A stretch of DNA of 64,000 bases from Flavobacteriaceae bacterium PS02334 (GTDB taxonomy: Bacteria > Bacteroidota > Bacteroidia > Flavobacteriales > Flavobacteriaceae), in contig JASCOH010000003.1 in assembly GCA_029959295.1 (NCBI GenBank), forward strand, positions 496,001-560,000, written 5' to 3'. Below the pieces are notes generated by a model. The model searched no databases, was not told the origin of the DNA, and saw nothing but the letters and a program-made list of their open reading frames with translations. The position numbers and the translations under genes are program-made. Every line of letters starts with the position of its first letter. The stretch's first letter is position 1. Shown here one piece after another: positions 43,067 to 51,576 of the stretch.

Positions 43067-44485
43067 TTAAAGCATTGTGGTTGGGCAAACGTAATCGCTT
43101 ACTTTGAATTTTCCAGATTCTTTGATCGCCGTAAAACCACCTTGAACATCAATCAAATTGTCATAGCCTCTTGCTCTTAATATCGAATTGAATATCATAG
43201 AACGATAACCACCGGCGCAATGCACATAGTAAGTTTTGTCTTTGCTTACTTCGGCAATGTGTTCGTTGATATAGTCTAAAGCTATGTTTTCTGAGTCGAT
43301 CATGTGTTCTGAAAAATGCTCACTCTTTTTACGTACATCTAAAATGTTCAGGTTTGGATTTTCTTCCATTCGTTTTGCTAATTCATCTACCGAAATTGAT
43401 TCGATGGTATCGGTTTCTTTTCCCGCATTTTTCCAAGCGTCAAATCCGCCTTTTAAATAGCCTATAGTATTGTCATAACCCACACGAGCCAAACGGGTAA
43501 CGATTTCTTCTTCACGACCTTCGTCTGCAATCAATAAAATGGTTTGCTTAATATCTGGAATAAGTGTTCCAACCCAGGGAGCAAAATTTCCATCGATACC
43601 AATGTTAATGGAATTCGGAATAAATCCTTTGGTAAATGTTTGTGCATCACGGGTATCCAGTAACAAAGCATCGGTTTCATTAGCAGCCACTTCAAATGCT
43701 TCTGGATTTAGAGCTTGTGTTCCCTTGTGCAACACCTCATCAATGCTTTCATACCCTTTGATGTTCAACAAAACATTTTCAGGAAAATATCCCGGAGGCG
43801 GCATCAATCCATCCAATACTTCATCAATGAATTTTTCTTTTGTCATCGGCTGTAGGGCATAGTTGGTTTTCTTTTGGTTACCCAAGGTATCGGTAGTTTC
43901 TTTACTCATGTTTTTACCACAAGCCGAACCGGCTCCGTGTGCGGGATATACTATTATGTCGTCAGCCAACGGAATAATTTTGTTGTGCAGTGAATCGTAC
44001 AAATGAGCGGCTAATTTCTCTTGAGTTAAGTCGGCAATTACTTTCTGTGCCAAATCCGGACGACCCACATCACCAATAAATAAGGTATCGCCAGTAAATA
44101 ATCCTGTTTCTTTTCCGTTTTCATCTATTAAAAGAAAACAAGTACTTTCCATCGTATGTCCCGGTGTGTGGATTACTTTGATTTGAATATTTCCAACATT
44201 TAAAATTTCACCGTCTTTGGCAACATGTGCGTCAAATGAAGGTTTTGCAGTAGGACCAAAAATAATCGTTGCACCGGTTTTTTTAGCCAAATCTAAATGA
44301 CCGCTTACAAAATCAGCGTGAAAATGTGTTTCTAATACATATTTGATTTTGGCTCCGTCTTTTTCCGCTTTTTCGATGTAAGGCTGTACTTCACGAAGCG
44401 GATCTATTACCACGGCTTCTCCGTTACTTTCGACATAATAAGCTCCCTGAGCTAAACATCCTGTATAAATTTGTTCTACTTTCAT
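43067..44485 (-). CDS. CstB-like persulfide dioxygenase-rhodanese fusion, second copy
   Basis: A 472-residue protein with VLETHFHADFVSGHLDLAKKTG, GDTLFIGDVGRPDLAQ and VYPAHGAGSACGK in the dioxygenase domain. A degraded rhodanese segment (LLDTRDAQTFTKGF) and a C-terminal rhodanese with YYVHCAGGYRS follow. It differs from its neighbour at the active rhodanese loop (CAGGYR instead of CQSGDR), suggesting a different acceptor. It heads the eight-gene run ending at 39418 and has its own Crp-type promoter (44523-44567). Confidence 0.9.
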   Translation of the reverse strand: MKVEQIYTGCLAQGAYYVESNGEAVVIDPLREVQPYIEKAEKDGAKIKYVLETHFHADFVSGHLDLAKKTGATIIFGPTAKPSFDAHVAKDGEILNVGNIQIKVIHTPGHTMESTCFLLIDENGKETGLFTGDTLFIGDVGRPDLAQKVIADLTQEKLAAHLYDSLHNKIIPLADDIIVYPAHGAGSACGKNMSKETTDTLGNQKKTNYALQPMTKEKFIDEVLDGLMPPPGYFPENVLLNIKGYESIDEVLHKGTQALNPEAFEVAANETDALLLDTRDAQTFTKGFIPNSINIGIDGNFAPWVGTLIPDIKQTILLIADEGREEEIVTRLARVGYDNTIGYLKGGFDAWKNAGKETDTIESISVDELAKRMEENPNLNILDVRKKSEHFSEHMIDSENIALDYINEHIAEVSKDKTYYVHCAGGYRSMIFNSILRARGYDNLIDVQGGFTAIKESGKFKVSDYVCPTTML

Positions 44486-44522
44486 TTTTTATAATTTTTT
44501 AATTGTTTAAATATTAATGATA

Positions 44523-44567
44523 CAAAACTACAACCTGTTTATAACCCGTACAGTAACATAGGTTACA
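44523..44567 (-). promoter_or_regulatory. Crp/Fnr-type site and -7 box before CstB-like run (site A)
   Basis: AGTAACATAGGTTACA (44552-44567) is a near-perfect palindrome. On the minus strand its centre (44559.5) is 29.5 bp from the first base of TAGTTTTG (44530-44523), a perfect -7 box. The leader to ATG 44485 is about 37 bases. Confidence 0.8.
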
Positions 44568-44577
44568 AGACTGTTTT

Positions 44578-45381
44578 TTATAAGAATAATTCTTTGATAA
44601 GGATATAGATTCCCATAACCAGTACAAACCAACCGAATGCGGATTTGAGTTTATTTCCTTCTATTTTTTTTGACAGGAAGATTCCGATAAAAATCCCGAC
44701 AACGGATAATCCGGTAAAAGTGGATAACAAAGTCCAGTCTATGGTTTCACTACCTTGTAAATCTCCGGTAAACCCTAAAAGTGATTTCGCAGCAATTATA
44801 AATAAGGAAGTTCCTACGGCTAATTTCATAGGCATTTTTGCTAATAAAACCAATGCCGGAATAATTAAAAATCCACCACCTGCACCGACTAATCCGGTTA
44901 AAGTTCCAACCAAAGCTCCTTCCAACAGAATCATTGGATAGTTGTATTTTATTTCGCCGTCATCTGCATCTTTACAATGCGGACAAGGACGTATCATGGA
45001 TATCGAAGCAAATATCATTACGATGGCAAACAACACCATTAAGGCGATAGGTTTGGTAAATTCAAAACTTCCAACAGTGAAAATAACATCAGGAATCAGA
45101 GGCATCAGATATGCTCTGGTTAAATACACTGCAACAATAGATGGAATACCAAAAATAAATACGGTTTTAAAATCTACTTTTTTATGTAGGGCATTTTGAA
45201 CGCCACCGACCAAAGATGTTGCCCCTACAACGAATAAGGAATAGGCTGTTGCCAGAATAGGATTAACACCCATCACATACACCAAAATAGGAACGGTAAG
45301 TATGGAACCTCCGCTACCTATAAGTCCTAATGAAACACCTACTAAAACGGCCAATAAATAGCCTATAAAATCTGTTGTCAT
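44578..45381 (-). CDS. TauE/SafE-family sulfite/sulfonate exporter
   Basis: A 267-residue membrane protein with two repeated halves (GLIGSGGSILTVPILVYVMG and LTGLVGAGGGFLIIPALVLL), the TauE/SafE signature. A cytoplasmic loop has RPCPHCKDADDGE. In the S. aureus cst operon a TauE protein accompanies CstB to move sulfite/thiosulfate out, and the same logic fits here. It starts 54 bp upstream of site B. Confidence 0.92.
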   Translation of the reverse strand: MTTDFIGYLLAVLVGVSLGLIGSGGSILTVPILVYVMGVNPILATAYSLFVVGATSLVGGVQNALHKKVDFKTVFIFGIPSIVAVYLTRAYLMPLIPDVIFTVGSFEFTKPIALMVLFAIVMIFASISMIRPCPHCKDADDGEIKYNYPMILLEGALVGTLTGLVGAGGGFLIIPALVLLAKMPMKLAVGTSLFIIAAKSLLGFTGDLQGSETIDWTLLSTFTGLSVVGIFIGIFLSKKIEGNKLKSAFGWFVLVMGIYILIKELFL

Positions 45382-45405
45382 AATTCTCTAATTAAATCGA
45401 TAACA

Positions 45406-45450
45406 CAAAATTAGAGGACTGTAATAACGCAGGCAGTAACAATTGTTACA
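45406..45450 (-). promoter_or_regulatory. Crp/Fnr-type site and -7 box before TauE gene (site B)
   Basis: AGTAACAATTGTTACA (45435-45450) has its centre 29.5 bp from the first base of minus-strand TAATTTTG (45413-45406). The leader to ATG 45381 is 24 bases. Confidence 0.82.
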
Positions 45451-45534
45451 GAGCCCTAAAAATTATAAATTATTCGATTTATGTAAAATCATTTTGTGAT
45501 GAAATGGAATTTAATGTTTATTTATTCTGTACTT

Positions 45535-45579
45535 TGTAACAAGTGTTACAATTGTTTTTGTAATTTAGAAATACTTTTA
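45535..45579 (+). promoter_or_regulatory. Crp/Fnr-type site and -7 box before cydAB (site C)
   Basis: TGTAACAAGTGTTACA (45535-45550) is a perfect-arm palindrome centred at 45542.5. TACTTTTA (45572-45579, last base A instead of G) starts 29.5 bp away on the plus strand. The ATG of cydA is 68 bases on. Sites B and C are back to back in a 266-bp gap. Confidence 0.8.
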
Positions 45580-45647
45580 CAGTAGCATATAACAGACGAA
45601 TATATTCTTATTAAAGATTTGATATTCAGTTAAATTAACCATTTCTT

Positions 45648-46985
45648 ATGGAAGATATGATTCTTTATAATCGGTTGCAATTTGCTTTCACGATTACCTT
45701 TCACTACTTGTTTCCTCAACTCACTATGGGGCTTTCCTTGATGATTGTTTATTTTAAATGGAAATTTCTCAGAACGAAAAATGAAGACTACAATAATGCA
45801 TCAAAATTCTGGATGAAGATTTTTGCATTAAACTTCGCAATGGGCGTTGTAACGGGTATTCCAATGGAATTTCAGTTCGGCACCAATTGGGCGAAGTTCT
45901 CTGAGCTTACCGGAGGTATCATCGGACAAACGTTGGCAATGGAAGGAATGTTCTCCTTCTTTTTAGAATCTTCTTTTCTGGGTATGTTTCTTTTTGGAGA
46001 AAAGCTACTTGGACAGAAACTACACTTTCTTTCGGGACTGATGGTTTTCCTCGGTTCCTGGGCAAGTGGTTTTTTGATTATTGCTACACACTCTTGGATG
46101 CAACATCCTGTCGGTTACGAAATTTTTGAAAACGGAAAGTTTGTATTGAACAATTTTAGTGCTCTATTCAATAATCCTTGGCTGTGGCCTTCATATCTAC
46201 ATAATCAAATGGGTTCGTTAGTAACGAGTTCTTTTTTTGTGGCAGCCGTTGGAGCTTTCTATTTATTGAGTAATAAGCATAGTCGCTTTGGGAAGATTTT
46301 TGTAAAAAGCGGAGTCGTTTTCGGGGTAATTTCTTCAGTCATATTGGCTTTCCCTACGGGAGACTGGGCGGCTAAAAATGTGGTTAAATACCAGCCAGCA
46401 ACATTTGCAGCTATGGAAGGTATTTTCGAAACCGAAAAAGGAGGTTCTGAAATCGTTTTGGTAGGGCAACCCGATATGGAGAATAAAAAGCTGGATAATA
46501 AAATCGCTGTGCCCAATGTACTTAGTTTTCTTACTTATCAGCGTTGGGATGCTGAAATTAAAGGTTTAAACGAATTTGATGAATCTATACATCCCACCAA
46601 TGTTCCAGGTTTGTATTATGGTTATCATATTATGGTTGGCTTAGGAACTATTTTTATAGGAATTATGGTACTTGCATCGTTTTTGCTTTGGAAAGATAAA
46701 CTGTATAAAACGAAATGGCTGCTGTGGATTCTTATGTTTATGATCCCTTTTCCTTATATAGCCAATACAGCCGGATGGTACACGGCGGAATTAGGTAGGC
46801 AGCCCTGGCTTGTCTATAACCTGATGCGTATGGTTGATGGCGTTTCACCTACGGTATCTTCAGGAAATACATTATTTACTCTCTTGGGGTTTGTTGGACT
46901 GTATTTGCTTCTTGGATTGCTTTTTCTTTTACTTGTTTTAAAAATCATTCGCAAAGGTCCTGAAGCTAAAATGGCCTTAAAATAA
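45648..46985 (+). CDS. cydA: Cytochrome bd ubiquinol oxidase subunit I
   Basis: A 445-residue membrane protein of CydA type. The heme ligand His19 is at the expected position (FTITFHYLFPQLTMG), GRQPW occurs in TAELGRQPWLVYN, and it lacks most of the long Q-loop of E. coli (short-loop group). Cytochrome bd reduces O2 to water with high affinity and resists sulfide and cyanide, which matches the sulfur genes around. It forms a plus-strand operon with cydB, and site C suggests control by oxygen or sulfur status. Confidence 0.96.
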   Translation: MEDMILYNRLQFAFTITFHYLFPQLTMGLSLMIVYFKWKFLRTKNEDYNNASKFWMKIFALNFAMGVVTGIPMEFQFGTNWAKFSELTGGIIGQTLAMEGMFSFFLESSFLGMFLFGEKLLGQKLHFLSGLMVFLGSWASGFLIIATHSWMQHPVGYEIFENGKFVLNNFSALFNNPWLWPSYLHNQMGSLVTSSFFVAAVGAFYLLSNKHSRFGKIFVKSGVVFGVISSVILAFPTGDWAAKNVVKYQPATFAAMEGIFETEKGGSEIVLVGQPDMENKKLDNKIAVPNVLSFLTYQRWDAEIKGLNEFDESIHPTNVPGLYYGYHIMVGLGTIFIGIMVLASFLLWKDKLYKTKWLLWILMFMIPFPYIANTAGWYTAELGRQPWLVYNLMRMVDGVSPTVSSGNTLFTLLGFVGLYLLLGLLFLLLVLKIIRKGPEAKMALK

Positions 46986-46991
46986 TTGATT

Positions 46992-48068
46992 ATGGAGATA
47001 TTTTGGTTTATTGTATTAATGGTTATGTTGGGGATTTACATTATCCTCGATGGGTATGATTTTGGAGCCGGGATTGTACATTTATTTTTGGCTAAAACCG
47101 AGGAAGAAAAAAAAGCCGTAACTAATGCTATCGGGCCTTTTTGGGATGCTAATGAAGTGTGGCTGATTGCTTCAGGAGGTGTTTTATTCTTTGCATTTCC
47201 GACGCTATATGCATCGGCTTTTAGTGGTTTTTATCTGCCTTTAATGCTGGTTTTATGGTTGTTGATTTTCAGAGCTGTAGGACTGGAATTGCGAGGACAA
47301 GTACATCACAAAATGTGGGAAGCTATTTGGGACAAAGCATTTGGGATTGCAAGTTTTCTGTTGGCTCTTTTCTTTGGTGCAGCACTCGGAAACGTGGTAA
47401 GAGGTGTAAACCTTGGAATGGTCGAAAATGGTATTTCTACACAAGAAGCTCATTATTTCTTTCTGGCACTTTGGAACCCTACGTTTGATCCGCTTGCAGA
47501 GCATCAGGGGGTTATTGACTGGTTTACCTTGTTATTGGGACTTGTTGCTGTGGTAACATTAACCATTCACGGGGCTAATTGGATTATTTTGAAAACATCT
47601 ACATCACTCAACGGGCGGCTCAAAAAGGTAATTTTTAAATTGAATTTTGTATTGCTGGCACTGGTTGTTGCTTCTGCTTGTTTATGGCATTATGTAAAGC
47701 CCTTTCCTTTAAATAATCTGCAAACGCATTATTGGCTTTGGATATTCCCGATAATTGGTGCAGTAGGTCTAATCGGGTTGTTCAGAATTAACAAATTTAA
47801 AAAGGACAGCACCGGATTTTTATTTTCTTCTATGTTTATTTTCGGAAGCTTTGCCACCACTATAGCTTCTTTGTTTCCGACTTTATTACCTTCTACAAAT
47901 CAAATTAACCCATCATTGACTGTCTATAATGTGGCCGCTCACGAATACGGACTTTCAGTAGGTTTGGGATGGTTTATAGTTGCAGCTATTTTGGTTGTGA
48001 TATATTTCATCATTCAGTTCAGAGTTTTTAAAGGCAAAATGGATGATGTAGGTTACGGAGAGCATTAA
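46992..48068 (+). CDS. cydB: Cytochrome bd ubiquinol oxidase subunit II
   Basis: The start is ATG 46992 (MEIFWFIVLMVMLGIYIILDG, 358 residues); an in-frame TTG at 46986 directly follows the cydA stop. CydB signatures are GYDFGAGI and FWDANEVWLIASGGVLF, both near the N-terminus. It stabilises subunit I and binds quinol. The stop is just ahead of a 17-bp-stem terminator. No cydX- or cydDC-like gene is next to it. Confidence 0.95.
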   Translation: MEIFWFIVLMVMLGIYIILDGYDFGAGIVHLFLAKTEEEKKAVTNAIGPFWDANEVWLIASGGVLFFAFPTLYASAFSGFYLPLMLVLWLLIFRAVGLELRGQVHHKMWEAIWDKAFGIASFLLALFFGAALGNVVRGVNLGMVENGISTQEAHYFFLALWNPTFDPLAEHQGVIDWFTLLLGLVAVVTLTIHGANWIILKTSTSLNGRLKKVIFKLNFVLLALVVASACLWHYVKPFPLNNLQTHYWLWIFPIIGAVGLIGLFRINKFKKDSTGFLFSSMFIFGSFATTIASLFPTLLPSTNQINPSLTVYNVAAHEYGLSVGLGWFIVAAILVVIYFIIQFRVFKGKMDDVGYGEH

Positions 48069-48069
48069 A

Positions 48070-48110
48070 AAAACTCAAAGACTAAGCATTTGACTTAGTC
48101 TTTGAGTTTT
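48070..48110. terminator. Very strong bidirectional terminator overlapping the end of the thioesterase gene
   Basis: Perfect 17-bp arms (48070-48086 and 48094-48110) surround a 7-base loop CATTTGA; the arms end in AAAA/TTTT. It ends cydB, and on the other strand the thioesterase stop codon (48097-48095) lies within the stem. Confidence 0.85.
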
Positions 48111-48559
48111 ATCGCTAAAATTTCTCCTGTCGCACAAACAATTCCTTCAGCGGAAAGTGTCATATCTACCAAGATTTTTCTGCCCTCGATACTTCGGAGT
48201 TTTCCTTTTAGCTCCAGCTTTTTACCCATTGGTGTAGGTGCTTTAAAATCAACTTTAAGCGATGCTGTTACACATCTTATGGAAATAATAGCTGCATTTT
48301 CAAGATCAATATTTTCTGCCAGACAAGCAAAAGCCGCAGCCGAACCAGTTCCGTGACAATCTAATAAGGAAGCAACTAATCCACCGTAAACACTTCCGGG
48401 AATTGCTGTAAATATTTCATCTGGTAAAAAATGGGCGATAGTTTCATCTCCCATTAAATATGTTTTTAACTGATGACCATCTGGATTATTCTTACCACAT
48501 CCGTAGCAATGTGCTAGTTCATCGGGATACAAATCTTGAATTGCTTTTGATTTTTGCAT
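48095..48559 (-). CDS. PaaI-family hotdog-fold thioesterase
   Basis: A 154-residue hotdog protein: GSVYGGLVASLLDCHGTGSA (variant of the HGG segment), and SLKVDFKAPTPMGKKLELKGKL. It hydrolyses acyl-CoA thioesters in the family. A zinc-type N-terminal CYGCGKNNPDG is visible, as in a subset. Its own promoter is not clear; the gene begins 20 bases after the MBL gene's end, so it may be co-transcribed. Confidence 0.88.
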   Translation of the reverse strand: MQKSKAIQDLYPDELAHCYGCGKNNPDGHQLKTYLMGDETIAHFLPDEIFTAIPGSVYGGLVASLLDCHGTGSAAAFACLAENIDLENAAIISIRCVTASLKVDFKAPTPMGKKLELKGKLRSIEGRKILVDMTLSAEGIVCATGEILAIKLKD

Positions 48560-48579
48560 TCTACTCCTAAAATTTAAAG

Positions 48580-50046
48580 TTATTTTACAAGTTCGTTATT
48601 TTTATCTTTCCAATCATTAATTCCACCAGAATAATTCAGAATGTTTTCAAAACCGTTTTTTACAAGAATGGAATAAGCAATTGCCGCTCTTGTTCCGCTT
48701 TGGCAATGGATGATGACAGGTTCTTTTTTATTGATTTTATTAAGATTGTTTTCAAGTGTATTCAGTACTATATTTTCAACACCTTTGATATGGCCACTTT
48801 TGTATTCGTTTTCGGTACGAACATCAATTTTCTTAATGTTTTTGTTTCCCAAATATGATTTGAAAGTATCTATATCGATGGTTTTTACATTTTGCAAAGC
48901 CAAATTTTGTTCAGACGGATTAGTTATGTACCCATAGATATTGTCCATCCCGATACGCATCAGTTTACGGGTCAAATCCTCGATTTGATTTTCGTCTGCA
49001 ACCAAAATAATCTGATTTTGATAATCAACAACCGAACCGACAAACGTGGAGAATGTTTTCATATTTTCAATCAGAAGACTCCCCGGAATATATCCTTTTC
49101 CCGAAGTTGCTTTTGGGCGGGCATCTATTACGAGTAAACCATTTTTAATCGCATCTTCTGTTTCTTTTTGATTGAGTTTAGCAAGTTTTGGAACTTCAAC
49201 CAATAGCGGACGATCTACTCTGTTCAGATGTTTCATCATCGCAAAATATTTTGGCGGAGCTGGTTGATCGTTCAAAATATAGTTTACAAAATCAGTTTCT
49301 TTTCCCGAAAATTGCAAAGCAGGATTGGTCAATTTTTCTTGTTGCAAAGTAGATTGCGGAATATTGCTCAAACTTTTGCCGCAGAAAGAACCTGCTCCGT
49401 GTCCCGGCCAGATTTCTGTGTTATCGGGTAATTTCAAAAATTTCTCAATAGAATGATAGAGTTGCTTTGCTCCAATTTCCTGCGAACCAATTTGTCCTGC
49501 TGCTTTTTCCAATAAATCGGGACGGCCGACATCGCCTACAAAAATAAAATCTCCGGTAATGGCTTTTATTGGATTTGAAGTTCCGTCTTTTACCAAAAAC
49601 GTAATGCTTTCAGGAGTATGTCCAGGTGTGTGAATGACTTCTATCGTAATACTTCCAACCGAAATTTTATCGCCATTTTTCAGTCCGGTGTGTGGAAAAT
49701 CGTATTGCCAGTCTTTTCCACCTTCGTCAGACAGATATAACGGTGCTTTGGTTACTGTTGCGAGTTCTCGTGAACCACTCAGGAAATCTGCGTGTATATG
49801 GGTCTCGGTAATTTTGGTAATTTTTAAATTATGTTTCTCTGCAATTTGCAAATAGGTATCAATGTCTCTTTTAGGATCGATGACAATCACTTCTTTGGTT
49901 TCTGCATCCCCAATCACGTAACTTGCCTGTGATAGTGTTTCGTCATAAACACGTTCAAAGAAAAGAGTTTGTGCAAATGAGGAATTGGATAGGAAGAATA
50001 TTGCTACCAACCAAAGAAAACTGCTTTTTAAAAAGATGGATTTCAT
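48580..50046 (-). CDS. Exported CstB-like persulfide dioxygenase-rhodanese fusion (signal peptide)
   Basis: A 488-residue protein with a signal peptide (FLWLVAIFFLSNSSFAQ) in front of the same fusion: THIHADFLSGSRELATVTK, GDFIFVGDVGRPDLLEKAAG, IWPGHGAGSFCGK, an inactive rhodanese, and the active VIIHCQSGTRAAIAYSIL. It would oxidise persulfide in the periplasm, whereas its paralogues at 41657 and 43067 work in the cytoplasm. It has site D as its promoter. The exported form is unusual for ETHE1-type enzymes. Confidence 0.9.
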   Translation of the reverse strand: MKSIFLKSSFLWLVAIFFLSNSSFAQTLFFERVYDETLSQASYVIGDAETKEVIVIDPKRDIDTYLQIAEKHNLKITKITETHIHADFLSGSRELATVTKAPLYLSDEGGKDWQYDFPHTGLKNGDKISVGSITIEVIHTPGHTPESITFLVKDGTSNPIKAITGDFIFVGDVGRPDLLEKAAGQIGSQEIGAKQLYHSIEKFLKLPDNTEIWPGHGAGSFCGKSLSNIPQSTLQQEKLTNPALQFSGKETDFVNYILNDQPAPPKYFAMMKHLNRVDRPLLVEVPKLAKLNQKETEDAIKNGLLVIDARPKATSGKGYIPGSLLIENMKTFSTFVGSVVDYQNQIILVADENQIEDLTRKLMRIGMDNIYGYITNPSEQNLALQNVKTIDIDTFKSYLGNKNIKKIDVRTENEYKSGHIKGVENIVLNTLENNLNKINKKEPVIIHCQSGTRAAIAYSILVKNGFENILNYSGGINDWKDKNNELVK

Positions 50047-50126
50047 ATATTAATTGCTTTAAAATTTCAATGTTTTATATTTATCTACACTAACTTCGCA
50101 TAGTTATATGTGATATTATAAATAGA

Positions 50127-50171
50127 CAAAATTAGCAATTCCCATTTTGGCAGAAAGTAACATAGGTTACA
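50127..50171 (-). promoter_or_regulatory. Crp/Fnr-type site and -7 box before exported CstB-like gene (site D)
   Basis: AGTAACATAGGTTACA (50156-50171) has the same 16 bases as site A. Its centre is 29.5 bp from the first base of TAATTTTG (50134-50127, minus strand). The leader is 80 bases. Confidence 0.82.
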
Positions 50172-50233
50172 TAGGGGGTAGGAATAAAAAAAACATTCAA
50201 AAGCGCAGTTCCTCCATTGTTTTAATCTTTCAC

Positions 50234-50785
50234 CTATTCTTTGTTGGTGTCAAAATAGATATTCGGTCTTCCAAAAATCCATTTTACGAATGAAACAACC
50301 AATGCAATCGGAATTATGAATATAGCGGCTATAATCATTCCGTATTCATACAACAAAGAACTATCTGAATAAGGTTTCCCTTTCATTCTGGCACGCAGTG
50401 CACTCATCGGTAAGCCAATCATATTGCCCATCAGCATCAGTTGAATGGCTACCAATATAATTCTTGCCTCTTCTTTTCCGTATTCTTTTACAATGGCTTC
50501 GTATGTTTCCTGTTCTGGCAATCCACGTGTTTCGGCATAATGTTGAGCAAATAGAATGGCTTTCGATTCTTCGGGATTGACAAAGCTTTTGTCTCCCGTA
50601 AGGAAACCCGATATTTCATCGTTATTCATTCCCATTTTTAATGCCATCTGCGTATGAGCGTATGAACATACGGCACAAGCGTTGACCTCAGTTACTGCCA
50701 GTTGTAATCTTTCTAAAAATTGCTCATCAATGGTTTTCTGCTTTTTATTTTTGATAAATATTATTGCCGACCTCGGTGCTAACAT
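50234..50785 (-). CDS. Carboxymuconolactone decarboxylase/AhpD-like protein with C-terminal membrane segment
   Basis: A 183-residue protein with CAVC (Cys37, Cys40) and His44 in VNACAVCSYAHTQMALKMG, the AhpD-like redox triad. A C-terminal hydrophobic segment (YGMIIAAIFIIPIALVVSFV) anchors it to the membrane. It is a candidate peroxide or thiol enzyme at the membrane. The frame stays open for 15 codons upstream of the ATG (KVSLSELFRSL) but has no start codon there. It follows the ABC genes on the same strand. Confidence 0.85.
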   Translation of the reverse strand: MLAPRSAIIFIKNKKQKTIDEQFLERLQLAVTEVNACAVCSYAHTQMALKMGMNNDEISGFLTGDKSFVNPEESKAILFAQHYAETRGLPEQETYEAIVKEYGKEEARIILVAIQLMLMGNMIGLPMSALRARMKGKPYSDSSLLYEYGMIIAAIFIIPIALVVSFVKWIFGRPNIYFDTNKE

Positions 50786-50880
50786 TAGCGAACGAAACAG
50801 TTCTGATAAAGAAACTTTTCTTTTATACTAAGTTTGATTTTCAATGTTTTGAGGTATAGATATGTTATTATTCATTGTAC

Positions 50881-51573
50881 TTAATTTGTATGTCCGCCAA
50901 TGATGCTTCCGTCTTTCATTTCTATGGTACGGTCACTTTTCTGAGCGAATTCATCATCGTGGGTTACAGCAATAATGGTTTGTCCGAAACTGCGGGTCAG
51001 GTCTTTGAAAATATCAAAAACAATGTCTGTGTTCTTACTGTCCAAATTACCTGTTGGCTCATCACCCATAATAATCAACGGATCATTAATTAAGGCTCTG
51101 GCAATGGCAACACGTTGTTGCTGCCCACCCGAAAGTTTATTCGCAGGTTTGAGGGCCTGATCTTCCATACCCAGCATTTTTAACTTTTCATAAGCCCGTT
51201 CTTCTATTTCCTTTGGGGAAAACTTACCCAATTTCAGTGCGGGAATCATCACATTTTTCAGGCAGGTAAATTCTGCCAGCAGGTAATGAAACTGGAATAC
51301 AAAACCTATTTTTTCGTTTCGGATTGCTGCCAGTTCATCAACCGATTTTCCTGTAATTAATTCATTATCTATCACTAAATTTCCATTATAATCTCTGTCC
51401 ATAGTGGAAAGGATATAGAGCAAAGTAGATTTACCACTCCCTGACTTCCCGATAAGTGTTAGAAATTCACCTCTCTCTACTTCAAAACCAATATTTTTCA
51501 ACACCTGAAATTCTACCGGGTCATAAAAATACTTGTCGATATTTTCTGTTTTTAAAACGATATTTTTATCCAT
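50881..51573 (-). CDS. MacB/LolD-type ABC transporter ATPase
   Basis: A 230-residue ATPase: Walker A GKSGSGKST, Q-loop FVFQFHYLL, signature LSGGQQQRVAIARAL, Walker B LIIMGDEPTGNLD, and H-loop AVTHDD. It fits the mechanotransmission group of MacB, LolD and FtsE and goes with the FtsX-like permease 3 bases upstream. The pair forms, with the adaptor and TolC genes, a MacAB-TolC-like exporter. The substrate is unknown. Confidence 0.94.
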   Translation of the reverse strand: MDKNIVLKTENIDKYFYDPVEFQVLKNIGFEVERGEFLTLIGKSGSGKSTLLYILSTMDRDYNGNLVIDNELITGKSVDELAAIRNEKIGFVFQFHYLLAEFTCLKNVMIPALKLGKFSPKEIEERAYEKLKMLGMEDQALKPANKLSGGQQQRVAIARALINDPLIIMGDEPTGNLDSKNTDIVFDIFKDLTRSFGQTIIAVTHDDEFAQKSDRTIEMKDGSIIGGHTN

Positions 51574-51576
51574 GAT

